DNA of 64,000 nt from Pachypanchax playfairii (GCA_006937955.1 SSNP01000029.1:4520336-4584335); one strand, 5' to 3'; positions 11,450 through 25,339 are shown, numbered from the stretch's first letter. Made by a program: numbers and translations. The notes: generated from the letters alone by a model not told the origin.

Positions 11450-14400
11450 AAAGACAGGATTAGCTGTGGCCTTAGGCTTAAGGTATGGAGTGGAGCGTAT
11501 TTTAGAGGCTTCTAAATTAGCTAAGAAATGGGATTTTGAGACAATGGACTGTAAAAAACTCAAATGAAAGGATGCACTCACAGCACTCTTTCATTTGCCT
11601 CTGATGTTCTTTTTGCTCTCACTTAGTGCTTTTTATTAACAGTTTTCTTCAACTTTTCTCTTTTTGCAAGGTTTTCTCCTTCTGTATTTCTTTTCTTTGT
11701 AACCTTCTATATTTGTCTCTTCGTAATCCTTCACCCTCATGGCTCTATTTTAACTGTTATGATGTAAGAATGTGAGTGTAAACAGTATGAAGCCAAAATC
11801 ACTTTGACCCACTTAAAACCAAAGTTCCCCAGAGAACAAAACAACACACACACACAGTAGAGATTCATGCCTGTGTAAATATTAAACTTGACTCAGCACT
11901 CTGTGTTCTATTCTGTGTGTGCATTCTTTTCTCTGCGATCTGAAACCGTCCACATGTGTGTCCACTCATCAGAAAGACACATCTTCTTCCTGTCCACCCC
12001 ATGTCTCCCTCCCTCCTGTCTTTATTTACCTACGGAGGTGTATTTGTGTCTTCACTGGGTAGCGACCATCTAATAAAAGGTTTTCATGCACCCCCCCATA
12101 CACACACTCACGTGTACACAAACTCAGCGCCTGCTCAGAGGCTTGACAGGGGAACTAACGTGCCTTTCTCTAAAATAGAACTCTTGGTTATATCTCGTGA
12201 TTCTGCTGTTAAGCATCTCTCTCTGCACCCACCCACCTCTTATGATGATATGTGATCTGGTAATTGAAGCACATCTGATTGTTACCGGGGTTCCCCCTGG
12301 CTTTCAGATGGGTTTAGGAGGGTGTTTGATCATCCTTTCAAGTTATTATTGGAGATCTACTGTGGCTCTTTACATAGGATTTGTTTCATTGCGTTCCTGT
12401 TTTCATTGTCCTCATCAAGTTTATATTTTGAAAGGGTGATTATGTTTTTCCTGATGTCTAGATAAGATTAAGGTCTCTTTAGCAAAAGAGACATAAGAAG
12501 TAATTACACACACAATCAACTACAAGTCAGACATTTAAATTTAGTTACACAAAGCAGTTTTTTTCTCTCACTACAGTGAAACAAGCCACATGTCATAAAA
12601 GAAGAGATTTTACTTGTACACTTATTGCTATCTAAATCAGTATTATTGTGTGTACAATTTTATTTTATTACATTTAAATATGAAAATAATCAAACATACA
12701 AATTTTCTTCTAGAACTATTTAAAAGCAACTTGTCAGTGTAATTTGTTTTTTAGAAGATATTAAAATTATCTGAAAAAGTACACAATATTAGAAAAATGT
12801 TCAATTTCACTCTTGTGACAATTTCACATGCAATAAACTAATTTTTTTTTGCTTCTTTTCTTTTGTCACTGTGACACTTTGAACACTTTGTTTAGTATCT
12901 CTAAAATTATCAGGCGTGATTAGCCAACAACATTATTAGTATGAGAATGTAAGTGCATGATACTTAGAAAGTAACAGTTATTATAACAGTTATTATATTG
13001 CTCTACAATATTGATAATATACTACATTATTAATATCTTGTGCAGGCATACTTAATAACTGGAAACAATTAGCAGTTTCCTCTTAGTTATCTCGCAAAAC
13101 TAAAATATGAAACACATTTGTTCCTTTTTGTTTATTTCTTTTTATTCACTTACTTTTGCTCCATCCAGCAATGTTTATTCCCATGTTTCCTTGGAAAACT
13201 AAAGCTAGAAAGATGGGCTCTTTTTCTAGAAAGCTAACCATTCACTGGGTGATATTGACTTACCTGAAGATGCCCCACCCATTGTTACACACCAGCTTTA
13301 CTGAAACTTCAAACTTTTCTTTGGAAACAAAAGTTGTATTTACCCCAGAGGCCTGTGAGGCTTTTATTCTTTTTCAGGAAATGACAATCGCTTTTGTCAT
13401 TCCTAGTGAACATACTGGTTCATAGAAGATATACATCCCAGTGGTGGCTTTGAGCGTGACTGCATGTTTACAATCATTTCAATACATGAGGGAAGTTTAT
13501 ATTAGGTGTATCTAATAAATGGGTTTGTAAAATATGGCCATATTCTACAGAAATGAACTCTTTAAAGGTGCTGATCATTCCTACATCATTCATACCCTGA
13601 ACCCACAAATGGTTTTACAGTTAATAATGGATCAGTTTTCACATAATACATCTCCTGCAGTGAAGGATTATCTCCTTCTATAAAATGATATCACCTAGCT
13701 GACAGGAATATTGCCCACCTGCTACAGTTTAATCACACAACTGATAAGAAATCAAACTGTGGGGAGAGATGGATTTTAAAAGAAAAAAAAGAACGTGTGT
13801 GTGTGTGTGTCACATAAACAGTTGTGTGTATGCATGTTGTGTTTGGTTGTGTGTAAGCACTTGCGTGTGATCTCTTCGCCGCGACTTGCTGATCAGTTAT
13901 CACTAATCCCTCCACTCAGAGCTCTTTAACAAGTTGCCATTGTGCTGCCGACGCTTTACATGATGGAGGAACGACCTTCATGGTGAATGAAAAGAAGAGG
14001 CAGAGGGGAAGGAGAGAGAGATACAGAGGGAGGGAGAGGGAGAGGGCAACACCTCCGACAATGGAGAGAAAATTGGTTTACACTAGATAGGCTTGTGATT
14101 ACAGAGGGAAGGAAAATGACTTGGATTGAACAATAGGACTGAGTGCACGTCTTGATGTGGGTTTATATGTGAGTGTGTATGTTTGGAGGATTAGTGGGTG
14201 GGATTTAGTGGAAATGAATTAGTGGGTATGGTGTGCTGAGAGTTTGGATGGCTTTTCAGTCTGCCTATATACTGTAACAGCCTGTGTGTATTTCTTTGTG
14301 CCTTTTGGAGTTGTGACGCGATCTGACTGGAAATATCTGAATCTATCTATTACAGGCCTGTAAACCCAAAACACATCTAACCATCCAATCTGTTTCCCCA

Positions 14401-14907
14401 TCTCTTCAACCTTCTTGTTATTTTAGTCTTTTTCAAATGGTTTAATCTGAAATCATTTCAAAAATGCTTTGCAAACCTACATTATAGCTAGCATTATAAC
14501 TAAGCACACCACATGTTTTTTTTCTTTTGTATTACACATACAAACACATTTGTTTCTAGAAAGCTAGTATCTTGTTTTTTATACTAAAGAGGCCATATAA
14601 ATATATCCTGGAGGCATGATATTTTACTGGTCAACCATAAAGTAATTAAGCTTGACTTGTTTATATATACAGCATGTTGTAACCTGAATGCTTTAAAGGT
14701 GGTTCAAGCGTGTTTTTCCTCACAATATTCCTTTCTTTTTATCAGCCAAAACACGTGTAAAATTAGTGGTATTTTTAGTATAGAAACCACCTCTGTTCTC
14801 TGAAATATTTACAATGTAATACGTGCACATAGAACAACATATTCAACACTATTTGTGTGTTTTTGCAATTTTATAACCATTTAAATTAATTGTTCTCCTC
14901 CTGTTAG

Positions 14908-15009
14908 GAGGCCCAGCAGGAAAGCTACAGCATCAGAGGTCTGGGTCCAGGGAATTCTGGGAAAACCAATGAGGATGGCATCGCCCATGACCGCCCCTCC
15001 AGTCTGCCG
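14908..15009 (+). CDS. ARID1B: ARID1B internal exon ending RPSSLP (34 codons)
   Basis: This exon encodes the segment just before the conserved SIDDLP motif of ARID1 proteins (BAF250), in the disordered N-terminal half. Translation begins EAQQESYSIRGLG, continues GNSGKTNEDG and ends HDRPSSLP. The RPSSLP end followed by DLSGSIDDLP on the next exon matches the ARID1A/B family. The GNSGKTNED stretch resembles the ARID1B-specific version (from memory, NPGKPNHED in human). The acceptor lies after ctcctcctgttag and the donor is CCG|GTGAGT, a full consensus. It is 102 nt, phase 0 at both ends. A tandem acceptor (TAGGAG) could shift the start by one codon, removing the first Glu. No domain boundary or binding motif of known function is visible. 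Confidence 0.92.
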
Positions 15010-15469
15010 GTGAGTAGATCATCTATGAATGCAAAGCATTGATGAAACCATAAACACCACATTACATAAAGGAACATTTCTGCATCAAAGAGCATCTTAA
15101 TTGCTTTTTATTCCACAACATGTCATCAAACCACAATAAAACAAGTTTCTTCTTACACGTTTTTGTAATGTATTTCCATCTGATTGTGTGGTGTTAAGCT
15201 TTAAGCTCTTTTTTCCAATCAGAATCCTCAGCTCACCCTTATGACCTGCTTCTTTGTCTGACATCTCGTGGGGATTTGACTGCTCATTTCAGAGCTTATG
15301 TTGACCCTTTGACTGGTCTTCATGCGGAAGCCAGAAAGGCCATGTGTATCATCCCATGGTCCACACACCAAACATCCAGTCACACATACACCCACATGTC
15401 TAAAGAAACATATGCATCAGGACACTCACTCCATCCACACACATGCAAACACACATGTGCCGCCTCTTA

Positions 15470-15600
15470 GCATTCGGGCGAGCTGAAAAATCGTTAAGCA
15501 GCTTGACTGGAGGAGTAATTAAGAGGAGTTGGTGTGACCAGGGTTGCTCTGGCTTTTTTGGCTACACTAATTATCATTTCCTCTCCCAACAGCTTCTCAG
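15470..15600. promoter_or_regulatory. candidate intronic regulatory block
   Basis: High-complexity sequence with GGAGTAATTAAGAG and CACTAATTATCAT homeodomain-type cores about 60 bp apart, and a CpG-containing start (CATTCGGGCGAGC). It lies 0.5 kb inside the giant intron. Confidence 0.22.
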
Positions 15601-16059
15601 CACTTTCTAAAATAGAATAAATAGACATTTGCAAATGGTCACAAATATTGGCTCTGCTTGAGGTGCGTGCAGTTTAATTTACCAGATACTTTGGAAGAGC
15701 CCCAGGAGTGGAGGAATAAGCTGCAAAAAAGAGCTAAATTAGGTGTGCAAACTCCAACTAAGTCATAAAATTCTCCATGAACTGATGCTTTTAAGAGTCT
15801 GGGTGCTCTGGGTGTTTCAACACATATTGATCATTGAATTATTTTGTTTTAAATCCTTACTGACTTATCTGTCATTTGTTATTACTAGTTTTTCTTGTTT
15901 TTTCCCTCCCTAACATGCTATTACTGCATACTAGATATACTAGTATGTCGACTGATTTATCTCGTTCTGTTTAATTTTCATTCTCCCACACTCTTTAGCC
16001 CCTCTCCCCTCTCAAACCCTGCCTTTCCCTCTAAAGTAGCATCATGAAAGCTCTTTCCC

Positions 16060-16300
16060 CTCCTGATGCTATAATGAGAAATGGCCTTGATGTATCAATG
16101 TGTGAATCCGTTGCGAGAGAACAAGACAAGGCGAGGAGCCACTGCAGTCGCGTGGGGGCCGATCTATTTGAACCAGCAACACTATCACCCCATATTCCCT
16201 CACCACTTTAATCCTGGCGTTTTTTACCCCTTGGGTTCTCTGTGTGTTTTCACATCCCATCCAAAGGCTCGCCGAGATCTAATCGGCAGCAAGTTTTGAT
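16060..16300. promoter_or_regulatory. candidate intronic regulatory block
   Basis: CpG count is raised relative to the flanks (GTTGCGAG, AAGGCGAGG, GTCGCGTGG, GCTCGCCGAG). An inverted pair CGAGATCTAATCGG sits near 16271-16284. No repeats or coding signal were seen; the frames are short. Confidence 0.22.
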
Positions 16301-19300
16301 GAGAGAGACACAGAGAGAGATAGAGATGGATAGATAGAAGGGGAAGGAGAGAGAAATTGCTCTGCATTTGCCAAGCTCTTCCAGCAAGCTGTCACGGTGG
16401 AGATGTAACCGATTTTTTTTTTTTTTATCCTCCGTCTTTCGTTTTCTCACTCTCTCGCTGGCGTTTGATGTCAGATCTAAAGCTGCTGTCATCTTTTCTC
16501 CCTTCTCTCTCTGTCAGGAGCGAGGGAGGGCGGGTCGGCATAGTGTCATGTTTTTGTTTTGGGATGAGTCTGCTGTGTGATGTGGCGGGATTTTTTGAAG
16601 ACAGACCAAAGGGGAAAACTGCTTTAGTAACTTATCACAACTGAGACACTCAGTGTCCCTTTAGTCTTTTAATATGTAATGTGTTGAATATACAAAATGA
16701 CATTCACACATTTTATATATAATAGGTTGTTTTTATATTCCTGTTACGTTAAGATTATTTGCAAAATAATCCGCTCATCTTTTATGTTAATGTTTAAAGT
16801 CTTTCTGTTCATTCTTATTCAGAAAAGACTTTTTTAGCTGTTATATTTTTATTAAAACTCTGTGGTTACAGATTCTTTTTATTTTGTTGCTCCAGTTCTA
16901 CACAATCTTAAAATGGGGTGCTTGTTCTAGAGAAAAGATCGACCTTTAAAAAAAAGAATAAAACAGATTGATGGCGAAATCCCCTTTGCTAAAGGCAGGC
17001 TGTAAAAACCTATTTATTTTTGTTTTGTAAACTGTAAACCTATTGCCAGCAGTTCTACTTTGATTTTATGTGGAAATTATTAGAAATACAATTTAGTTTT
17101 CCCAGTCAAAGGTCATAACTTTAGACAGAATTGTATTTGCTCTTTTTTCCCCCATGTTATACATCAGAAATCACTGCTTAGATTGCACAGGGACTTGATG
17201 GAATCATGCTTTTCTCAGTTGAGTGGTGCCATTTTCAAAATTGCTCTGATTTCCCCAGGATGTGTGCAATTGCAGGTCAATAAAGGTAACATGTTGGTTT
17301 GCTGGCATTGTGTTAGAGCTAGACTGTGTGATTGGCACTGGCTGCCACGTCGGTCGCTGCCTTGTTATTTCCAGCTGTGTGTGGCAGTGATTTTTCTTTT
17401 ATGTGGGGGAATAAGGACAAGTGAAAGATAAAAAAAAATGTTTTTACTCTTTTTACATCAATCTATTGTATTTTTGCCTTTAGCTGCCAGGGCAAAAGCG
17501 GTTCTTCCGAAGCCGAGTTGAGACGAGGACCTAAGAATTTTAGACCCCCACTTCACTTCCTCCTAAACCCACCTCCACCTCTGTTCCAGTCACTACATGT
17601 TCCCAGCTCTCCTGCGTTCCCCTGACAGCCTGCCAAGCTGCTGCACAGCCTCCCATCCTCTGGGACATGGGAGAGGATGGCCAGCCATGTGGAAAGACAG
17701 AGTGAGAGCTGGGGGTGGGGGAGGAGGAAGCGTGAGGTGAGGAAGAAGGGAGAGGGAGGAAGAGAAGGGGCGTGAAGCACTGAAGTGAAACGTGGTTATC
17801 TTTTTGTCACTTGTTCAGGGTGAAGGATGTTGAATTCAGGCTGTGAGGTTCTAGCAGCGGTGTGTTATTCACACTACTACATCCGCACTCACACTCGCAC
17901 TTTGACAAAACCTTCTTGTATGTCTTTCGGTGCTCATTTGCCCCTCCTTGACTTATTTTCCATCAGACAAAAGGAAAAAATTCAGAAACATAATCTCTGT
18001 CTCTTCGTTCACGCCTGTCCACCTCAGCCTCCTCTGTTCTTCAGTGTGTGAGGTCATAAATGATTGACAGGGCGCAGCTGGGGAGGCCTGCAGTCACACA
18101 CTGGTTGGTGTGTGCACAAACACCCATTCAGCCCATACTTTGATGCCCACTCTGTTCTCTGTGAGATGTTTCACACATTGTGTGTGTGTGTGTGCTCTGT
18201 CAGAGCATGTCAGTCAGCCTGCCTATACAGTATGTGCTCTCACTCTGCCTCTTCCCACTGCTGTGTTTTATTTTAGAGTCCCCAGGCAGGCAGACAGGGC
18301 CAGCAGGCAGCACAGAGTAATGTCATCCAGCAGGGTTAGATTCAGCCTCCACATTAGAGTTCTGCGAGGAGATGAGAAAAGGAAGCTGAGAAAAGTGATG
18401 GAGTTGAAGAAGGAACATAGCAGATGTTCTGGAAAACTGATGAGAGCTCTTGTATTGATTTGATGTTACACAGCAATGCCAGTCTTGCATATATTTATAC
18501 TTTGAATACCTGTAAATAAGCAGAGGGGTGTGTGGTGAGAGATGGAGACAGGAAAACTAACAGATGAACGTTTTTGGACCCTGCTGCCTATTCTTAGAAC
18601 AGTGAGGTACATTAAAGGCCACAGCAGCTCCCTGCCATTGCTGCCATAGCGCCTCTGAGAATAGGACGACTAATCTGAAGCCAGTTTCACATTCTGAGGT
18701 ATACAGGATGGTCATGGTCACGCTCGCCATAAAGCTGTGGAAGCATCTGATACAGAGTGACTGGATGTTGGTATCTTACACAGAGTTCTCCAATAAATAA
18801 CTGCGGCCATGATTCCCTGTATATGAACATTAATGTGCTAAAATCTTAAGCCACCCAGCATTTCATTTTATTTTGAAGTAGCTTGTATAAAAGAAGCTCA
18901 AATCAAAGGGTTTTTGTAGATTTTTCAAAGAATTTCTTTATAGATTGTTTGTCTTCTCTTGTGTTTGGTTCAGCGTTTATACTTAATCATTTTAGAATGG
19001 TTTTATAATCCCAAAGCCATGAATCATTGAAGCATAAAAAAGCATCTAACTCAAGGGTTGAACCAGTGTTGTCTTCTAATGTAACAGCTTTAGACACAAT
19101 TTGTTCAAATGTAACAATTTCTTAAGCATAAAATAACTTGTTTGCACCAATAAATAGATTTCTGAGGGGCTCTTAGCTGAAAATGGGATTTATCATCTTC
19201 TCAGGATGTGAGTTTTTTCTGTTGTATGTGAAGTCTTTAGACATCATTATCTTAGGAATCACCTTGTTGAAAGAGTAATAATAACAAAATGCCCCAAAAT

Positions 19301-19424
19301 TTGTGTAGACAAATTACCAGTTTAATTATTAAGTTTAGAAAATAAACCACTGAAAACATTTGGAAACTACTCATCAAGACCACTTAAAAAATACAAGAAA
19401 ATCTATGTAGTAATAAAAGGTTGA

Positions 19425-19440
19425 TTCACCGTACGGTGAA
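19425..19440. other. 16-bp perfect palindrome
   Basis: TTCACCGTACGGTGAA is perfectly self-complementary and carries two CpGs in an AT-rich, CpG-poor surrounding. It may be a dimeric-factor site or chance. Confidence 0.6.
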
Positions 19441-20008
19441 ACTGCACTCACACATTCTGTTTTCACCGTTGCCCTGTTTCCTCGCAGACTCAGATATCAT
19501 GACACAGCAAGTCATAAGGCCTCTGACTTCATGTAAAATGCAGACAGGATATTTTACCACTTGTATTCTGACCTGCTTTCGTTTGCTCCTCATCAATCAT
19601 TTAGTGCACACACAGTTTCATCTGCACACATAGTTTTTTTTTTATTGTTGTTGGTTTTTTTTATCTTCAAGAGACCCGAACATGTGTTTTGGTTTTGTTT
19701 GCCAGTTTTTACCATTTGTTCCTCTGAGATGCGAGAACACTGATAGACAAGAAGTCAAATTGAATTGTGGGAACAAGTTATTTTATCTTTGCACAGTGTG
19801 CTTTAGCAGGACATTGAATTTGTACCAGCATCCATGAGCAGCTGACACTGTACAGTATTCCCTGTAAAGCAGAGAAGCACCAAAATACTTTTTCTTGCAA
19901 AATATGTTGGTTACACACTGTTCCACCCATCAGGAACAGGGCAGACCATTGTAGGATGTTAAAACAGAAGGCTAGGCAGCAAAGGTGCACATATAAGAGG
20001 GGGGGGGT

Positions 20009-20026
20009 CCTCCTCTGCAGAGGAGG
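20009..20026. other. 18-bp perfect palindrome beside a G-run
   Basis: CCTCCTCTGCAGAGGAGG is perfectly self-complementary and is preceded by a G-rich run. Just downstream, CCAACCACCCTT and AAGGATGGTTGG form a second near-perfect hairpin (about 20040-20064). Confidence 0.6.
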
Positions 20027-21859
20027 CCGTGTTAATAACCAACCACCCTTGAAAGGATGGTTGGCTAACGCTTTGCACAGCAGAGCAAAGGGCAAATAAT
20101 AAACCTGTGTGTTTGTGCACACACTGTCCAAGTATGGCTCTTACATACTCTTGTGCTTATACATGCGTAGAATCCCAGTGTCAGGCTGTGTGATTTGAGA
20201 GCAAGAAGGAAATGGAGAGGGATGAACTTGGTTAAGAAAACACCAATCTGGCTCCACTGGCGCCTCTCCACCAAGTTCTCCTACAGAGGAGGAGATAAGG
20301 AAGGAGGAGGAGGAGGAAGGCAAGCGAAAACTGACCCTACAAGGAGAGAAACATTCCCTCTTCTGTATCATTTTTTTTTTACCCATCAGTTCCACTCCCA
20401 TGGTTCGTGTCTTTTGTCAAAGTCTTTTATTTTTCCCTACAATTTTGAAGACTGGTACAAATTCAGGATAAAAGAGGACAGAGAAGCAACGTGCTACACA
20501 CACATTATCTGTAAAACCCAGAATCTCCATAAACACATAAAGACTCTCAAAAAGTAGATGTTGTTATTGAAAAACATGTGAGAGTTAGTCCACATGTGCT
20601 TGAATTTATATTAATTGTATCTGGTTATCTTTTGATATTTGGGGAACACAGCAGGGAAAGCATCAGCGTTAGTGTTTCCAGTGAACATGCATTAACACCC
20701 ACCCAACAATCCTCTGTGTTTTGCTACAGGGCAGACCACAGTGTGACAGTGTGTGGGATATTGAATGCTATCACTTTAGACTGCTCAGTCTAATTTATGT
20801 TTAATTTCATTTGATGAAAAATTATCTTCATAATGTATGATTTTGGTTTTATTTCATTCTTTTTTCCAGAGTGGCTCTTCTGACACAAACATAATATATA
20901 CAAATTGTTATACTAATATGTCCCTCCAAAAACTGCTTTGGAGATTATTTTGCACTTCTTGCCTCATATGGGTAAGTGATAAATAAGTTGTTTTTCTAGT
21001 TAAGAAAAGATCACCCTCCTTGCTTTTTTTTTCTCTTTTCTCTGTCACTCCCACTTCACAAGCCTCAAGTCATCCACATTTCTGGGTTTATTTTTACATC
21101 TGGTCCTGAATGAGGGAGGGAGTGTTAGCTGCAAAGAGGAAGATAAGTAAAGTAAAGGAATGGGGGAGAGGGATGGTTGGAGGGAGGCAGGAGCCATCAG
21201 AGAAGGAATGATCTGTCATCACTATGGCTCCCTCTGGCTGTTGGGAGGTTGAAATTACATCTGACTTTGAAGCAAAGGGCAGCAGCATCACTGTCGTTGC
21301 TATAGTGACAGGATGTGTGCATGTGTATGTAAACTGCTTGTGAGGTTTATTATGCACAGTACACACTGTGACTAGTCCTGTTGGTGTTACAGTGCTGTTA
21401 TTAATCTACTCTCTTAAGATACTTTAAACACATCCTCACACACAACCACTAATATGTCTGTGTGTTCGTACAACAAAGCATTCACACATGCACACACACG
21501 ACCCATTTCACAGCTGTGCTCAAGCTTCATGTTGAGCCTTTTAAAGATTAAGATAAAGTTTTTTTTCCTCCCATTATCTTTGAGAAGGTTTAGCTGGATG
21601 CACACTGCTTACAGGCAAATGCACGTGCAAAAGCACGCTCAGACATACAAATGATCCTGCAGAGTTGTTTAGATTGCAGATAGCAGTGTTTGGGGTGTTT
21701 AAGCTACTAATGCTCTACTGAGTTCTGAGTTTTATAACCTTTCTTTTGTCAGATCTGTGATAGCCATAAAAAACCTTTCATTTATACATAGATGGATGGA
21801 TAGAATGTATTGCAAGGAACAGGAGGAAAGGAAGCATGAAAGGGGTGAAAATAATGTTC

Positions 21860-22020
21860 CATTAATGCAGAGCCAGGCACTTGCTGAGGGCCCAGCGCCA
21901 ATCTGCATCTCCCTACAGTTAGGCTGCTGCTATACATTTTTCATGAACACTGAGCGAGAATTAGCGACGGATTGCCACTGCAAATTGCTTCTCCTTGGTC
22001 GGGGGGCCTATGGAGAGGAA
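21860..22020. promoter_or_regulatory. candidate intronic regulatory block
   Basis: High-complexity sequence with CAGCGCCAATCTGC, GAATTAGCGACGG and a GC-rich end (GGTCGGGGGGCC). It has no repeat or coding signature. Confidence 0.2.
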
Positions 22021-24949
22021 AAGGAAGAGGTACAGAGAGAAGGATGATATTTAAGAAGGGTGGGAATGACACAGAAATGCGAGAAAGGTGATAAAGATAA
22101 TTGCGAGATGTGGGGAATAAAGAGGGGAGGAGTGTATTGTAATAAAAGCATCTTTTTCTGATATGATATCAGCTTTTATGTAAAGTCAGAAGGATGCCTG
22201 AATACCCAACAACTTAAGTTACTAAATACATGTTTCTGGATGTAAAAGTATGATAAATATAATAATAATGGTATTATATTTCTAGATAATGTGCTTTTTG
22301 TTCACTTTTGTCTTCTCCTCTGCTCTCCACCCTGATATTTCTTCTCCTTGGTCTCAGTAGCTTATTGTTTTGACCCCAATCACAGTCTGCTGCCTTCACT
22401 CCAATATGGCACACTTTCATTTTCTATCTGTGGCCTTGGCTGCTGTTGGGGACCTTTGGTGATTAGCTGACTGGTTTACAGACTGGCTGTTGTTCAATCT
22501 TTTCATAGACACATTGTTTTTTTTCTTTAACTTGATTTTATGGTCTTGAATGGTGTGTTGGTGTTAGGATACAAAAATTCACAGCTGTCAGTAATCTCAG
22601 AGTTAGATTTATATTATATCTTCAGCAGTGTCAGTGATTAAAACTTTTTCACACACAAGTTTGAATTATTCCTTTTATATCACACATATCAATTGCTTTA
22701 ACACGATTACACTTAGGCATGCCAGGTTATTAAAATGATTCAGACCTGTGTGTGTAGCTGTATTGGGATAAACAGTAAATTCGTTTTTTTCAAAATAAAG
22801 AGAATATAGAAATGTGTGTGTGCGTTTAGGAGCTATTATTGCTGCTGTGATCTGCTCTCTCCTGCCAGCCACAGTTATTATAGTTGTCGATATGGTGCTC
22901 AGAGCTTTATAGACACAAGCAACAAGACTCTGTCTGGATGGTCGCCAGAATGATTTTTGTGTGTGTGTCAAAGTGGTTAATTTTTCTCTTGCTTGTGTGC
23001 ATGTGTGTGCATGATCCTGTGCTCTGTGTGTATGTAATTGATCTCTCAGCTCATGTCAAGGCCAGTTCAACAGTGTGTTAATTGCTTATGTTACAAAGTG
23101 TTAGTCCCAGCAGTATGTGCTTGATATCTAAGGTGTGGCTGTTCACTGCACCAGTGTTCATGTGCATGTATGTGGGTTACTGCATGTGGGGGCTCGTCTT
23201 TTCTTGGATCATCTTATTATGAAAATGAATGTTAAAGAGCAGAAAGAGAAATAGGAAGGACAGGAAAAAGCTGTGAAACAGCAGGGGATGAGGAGAAGAA
23301 AGCTTTGTTGTTCATAAGGTGGAGGAAGAAGAACCTTTGACTGTGAAAGAAAGAGGGAAACAAAGAGGCACTGAAGTGTAGAAGATTTGTGTTCTCCTGG
23401 CATTCAGTGCTGACTGATGCCTGTTGTTCAGCAGCACTTCCTTTGTTTACTTTTCTGCCAGCCAATTATTGACAGGGCTTGGCAGCAGGTTACAGTGGGA
23501 CTGAAACAATACTTGGAAAACATGTGTCTTTATACAACTGTCATACATTCATAAGCACACACACCATGACGGTCACTGATGACCAGTTTTTTTCAGTCAC
23601 ACTGCTCTTACGAAAGTTTAGAACCATCTGTCCGAGTTGGCCAATCACCTTAACAAATCCACATTCTCCATGAGAGAGCGCGACTGTTCTCTCCACAAAT
23701 ATCAGCAACCTGTGACCTCCAAGAAGCATGAACATTTCCTCTGCCAGCTTTCTGCATTTGTGTGTATTTAGTCTTTTGTTTTGCTGAAATCCAACCTCCA
23801 TCTCTAGATGAATGTGCCACACTGGAAATTAAGAAACAATATCCCTTCTGTTTAGTGGAAACATCTTTTTAATGGATTTTTTATGAGCTCTAATTTTTGC
23901 AAATGTATTAGTGTGTTCTGAGTAACTTTGGGTTTTTATAATTGATTCTTATTAAGTTTTAATTGTTGTTTCTCTATGGAATGGGAACAGGGTAATTGTT
24001 TTAATTATTTTAATATGCATTACATATCCAGAGTCCGTAACAAGCTGTAGTCCTTCCTAGCTGATTATATATTGATATTTTAGAAGCTTGTTTCTTTATG
24101 AAACATTTTGTACAAATATTATATGAAATATTTCAGCTTTAGGTGGGTGCTGTTGTGTTTCCAATACTGGGTTAGTTATGACCTTCTACACTGGCTATCT
24201 CAGTCTACATGCATGAATGAGCTGTGGCCTCCCATAATCCTGTCACTGGTACACTGGTTCTGCTGATCTGGATTGCATTTTGTAGGTCCTGATCCCTGAA
24301 GAAGAATTGTCTCCCAGCCCAGTTTTTCTGAGCCCTACATCTGTGTGTCTCTGGTTGATTATATTATTAAATGGGAACAAAGTCAGGAAGATACAACTTT
24401 ACTTGTGAATTGTGAGCTACAGGCAGAATGTACATAGTCTTGTATTCTAATTGATGCCTTTGTGTGACTGTTTATCTGAGCTCTTACAATTAGCCTGTGT
24501 TTGTATCATATCTTAGGTCTAAAACTAGATTTAGATGTCTGCAAAACTTTCACTTATTGGCTAAATATTTTTCAACTTAATCTGTTCACCTAGAAATACC
24601 CACTGGGGGCTCTCACTGCTCCGGGCTGTTGCCTACAACTACTTTGAGACCTAAGTTGAGATTTTTGTAATCTTGTTAACATCTTGCACATCTGAAGAGT
24701 GTGATATTGCTTAAAGTTTGATTTTTATCTTATTCAGTCTGATTCCCAGTCAAAAAGCTGTTGTAATACTTAAGCTTGTTATGTTTGAGATGTGAGACTG
24801 ACAGCTGTGGCTAGTAGTGTACGAACTGAGCTGGACTGGACCAACTTAAAGATTGGCCACATTTATTTTTGTTCATTCCGTGCAGGGCAGGTCTCTCTCA
24901 CATGCACACACACATCTTAACACACTCAGTCTGAGAGAGTTTGAAAGTC

Positions 24950-25060
24950 TTGTGATAGCTTTGCATTGCATTTGGGCTAATGGCGTGCCGCGTGCTTCCT
25001 CTTAGGTCGGTGCATCCATTAGCAATCATATTACTGCCACATAATGGCTTATTGGTTGGT
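24950..25060. promoter_or_regulatory. candidate intronic regulatory block
   Basis: CpG-containing core GGCGTGCCGCGTGC, flanked by GGGCTAATGG on the left and CCATTAGCAATC on the right. The TAATGG/CCATTA elements form an inverted pair about 45 bp apart, a typical arrangement of homeodomain-type half-sites. Confidence 0.25.
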
Positions 25061-25339
25061 GGGAAAAAATTACCAAGAAACTGGGATGAGGAGAGGGAGC
25101 AAGAGACAGACAAAAAGATGAAGAGAGAATGACAGAGATGAAGAAAGCCGTCTCTATAGGGCCTCTGAATTGAGTTACAGCTGTTATGATTTGTCGTCTT
25201 TCAAGTCTTTTTCTCTCTCCTCTTTTTCATTTCTTGTTCCCACCCCCTTTCTTTTCACCCTCTGGGCTTTAGGAGGTTTTTATCTTTCTAATGAGCTGTT
25301 GATTCTTTTTTTTTCCTCTTGTCATTACCTCATTTTTTT

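Larger units (their letters stand above)
2807..14907 (+). other. ARID1B: ARID1B intron (12.1 kb)
   Basis: A GT...AG intron, phase 0, with donor GTACAA and acceptor ctcctcctgttag. Contents by stretch: 2807-4800 unremarkable AT-rich sequence. 4840-4910 paired CCAAT/X-box-like motifs. 4930-7400 nothing specific. 7408-7476 (ATTTT)n. 7560-8850 a locally GC/CpG-richer cluster with polypurine tracts and candidate regulatory blocks. 8850-10140 nothing specific apart from a short CA run near 9434-9452. 10168-10295 TAAT-rich block and a G11 run. 10300-11340 nothing specific. 11363-11449 (GT)n. 11450-14900 nothing beyond short GT runs and a purine-rich patch near 13990-14045. No additional in-frame ARID1-like exon was seen. 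Confidence 0.8.

Noticed and set aside
17485..17533. Possible alternative terminal exon after tttgcctttag, reading LPGQKRFFRSRVETRT then stop, in phase with the RPSSLP exon
   Set aside because: Only an acceptor-like signal and 16 codons. There is no polyadenylation signal close downstream and no recognised homology, so it is compatible with chance.
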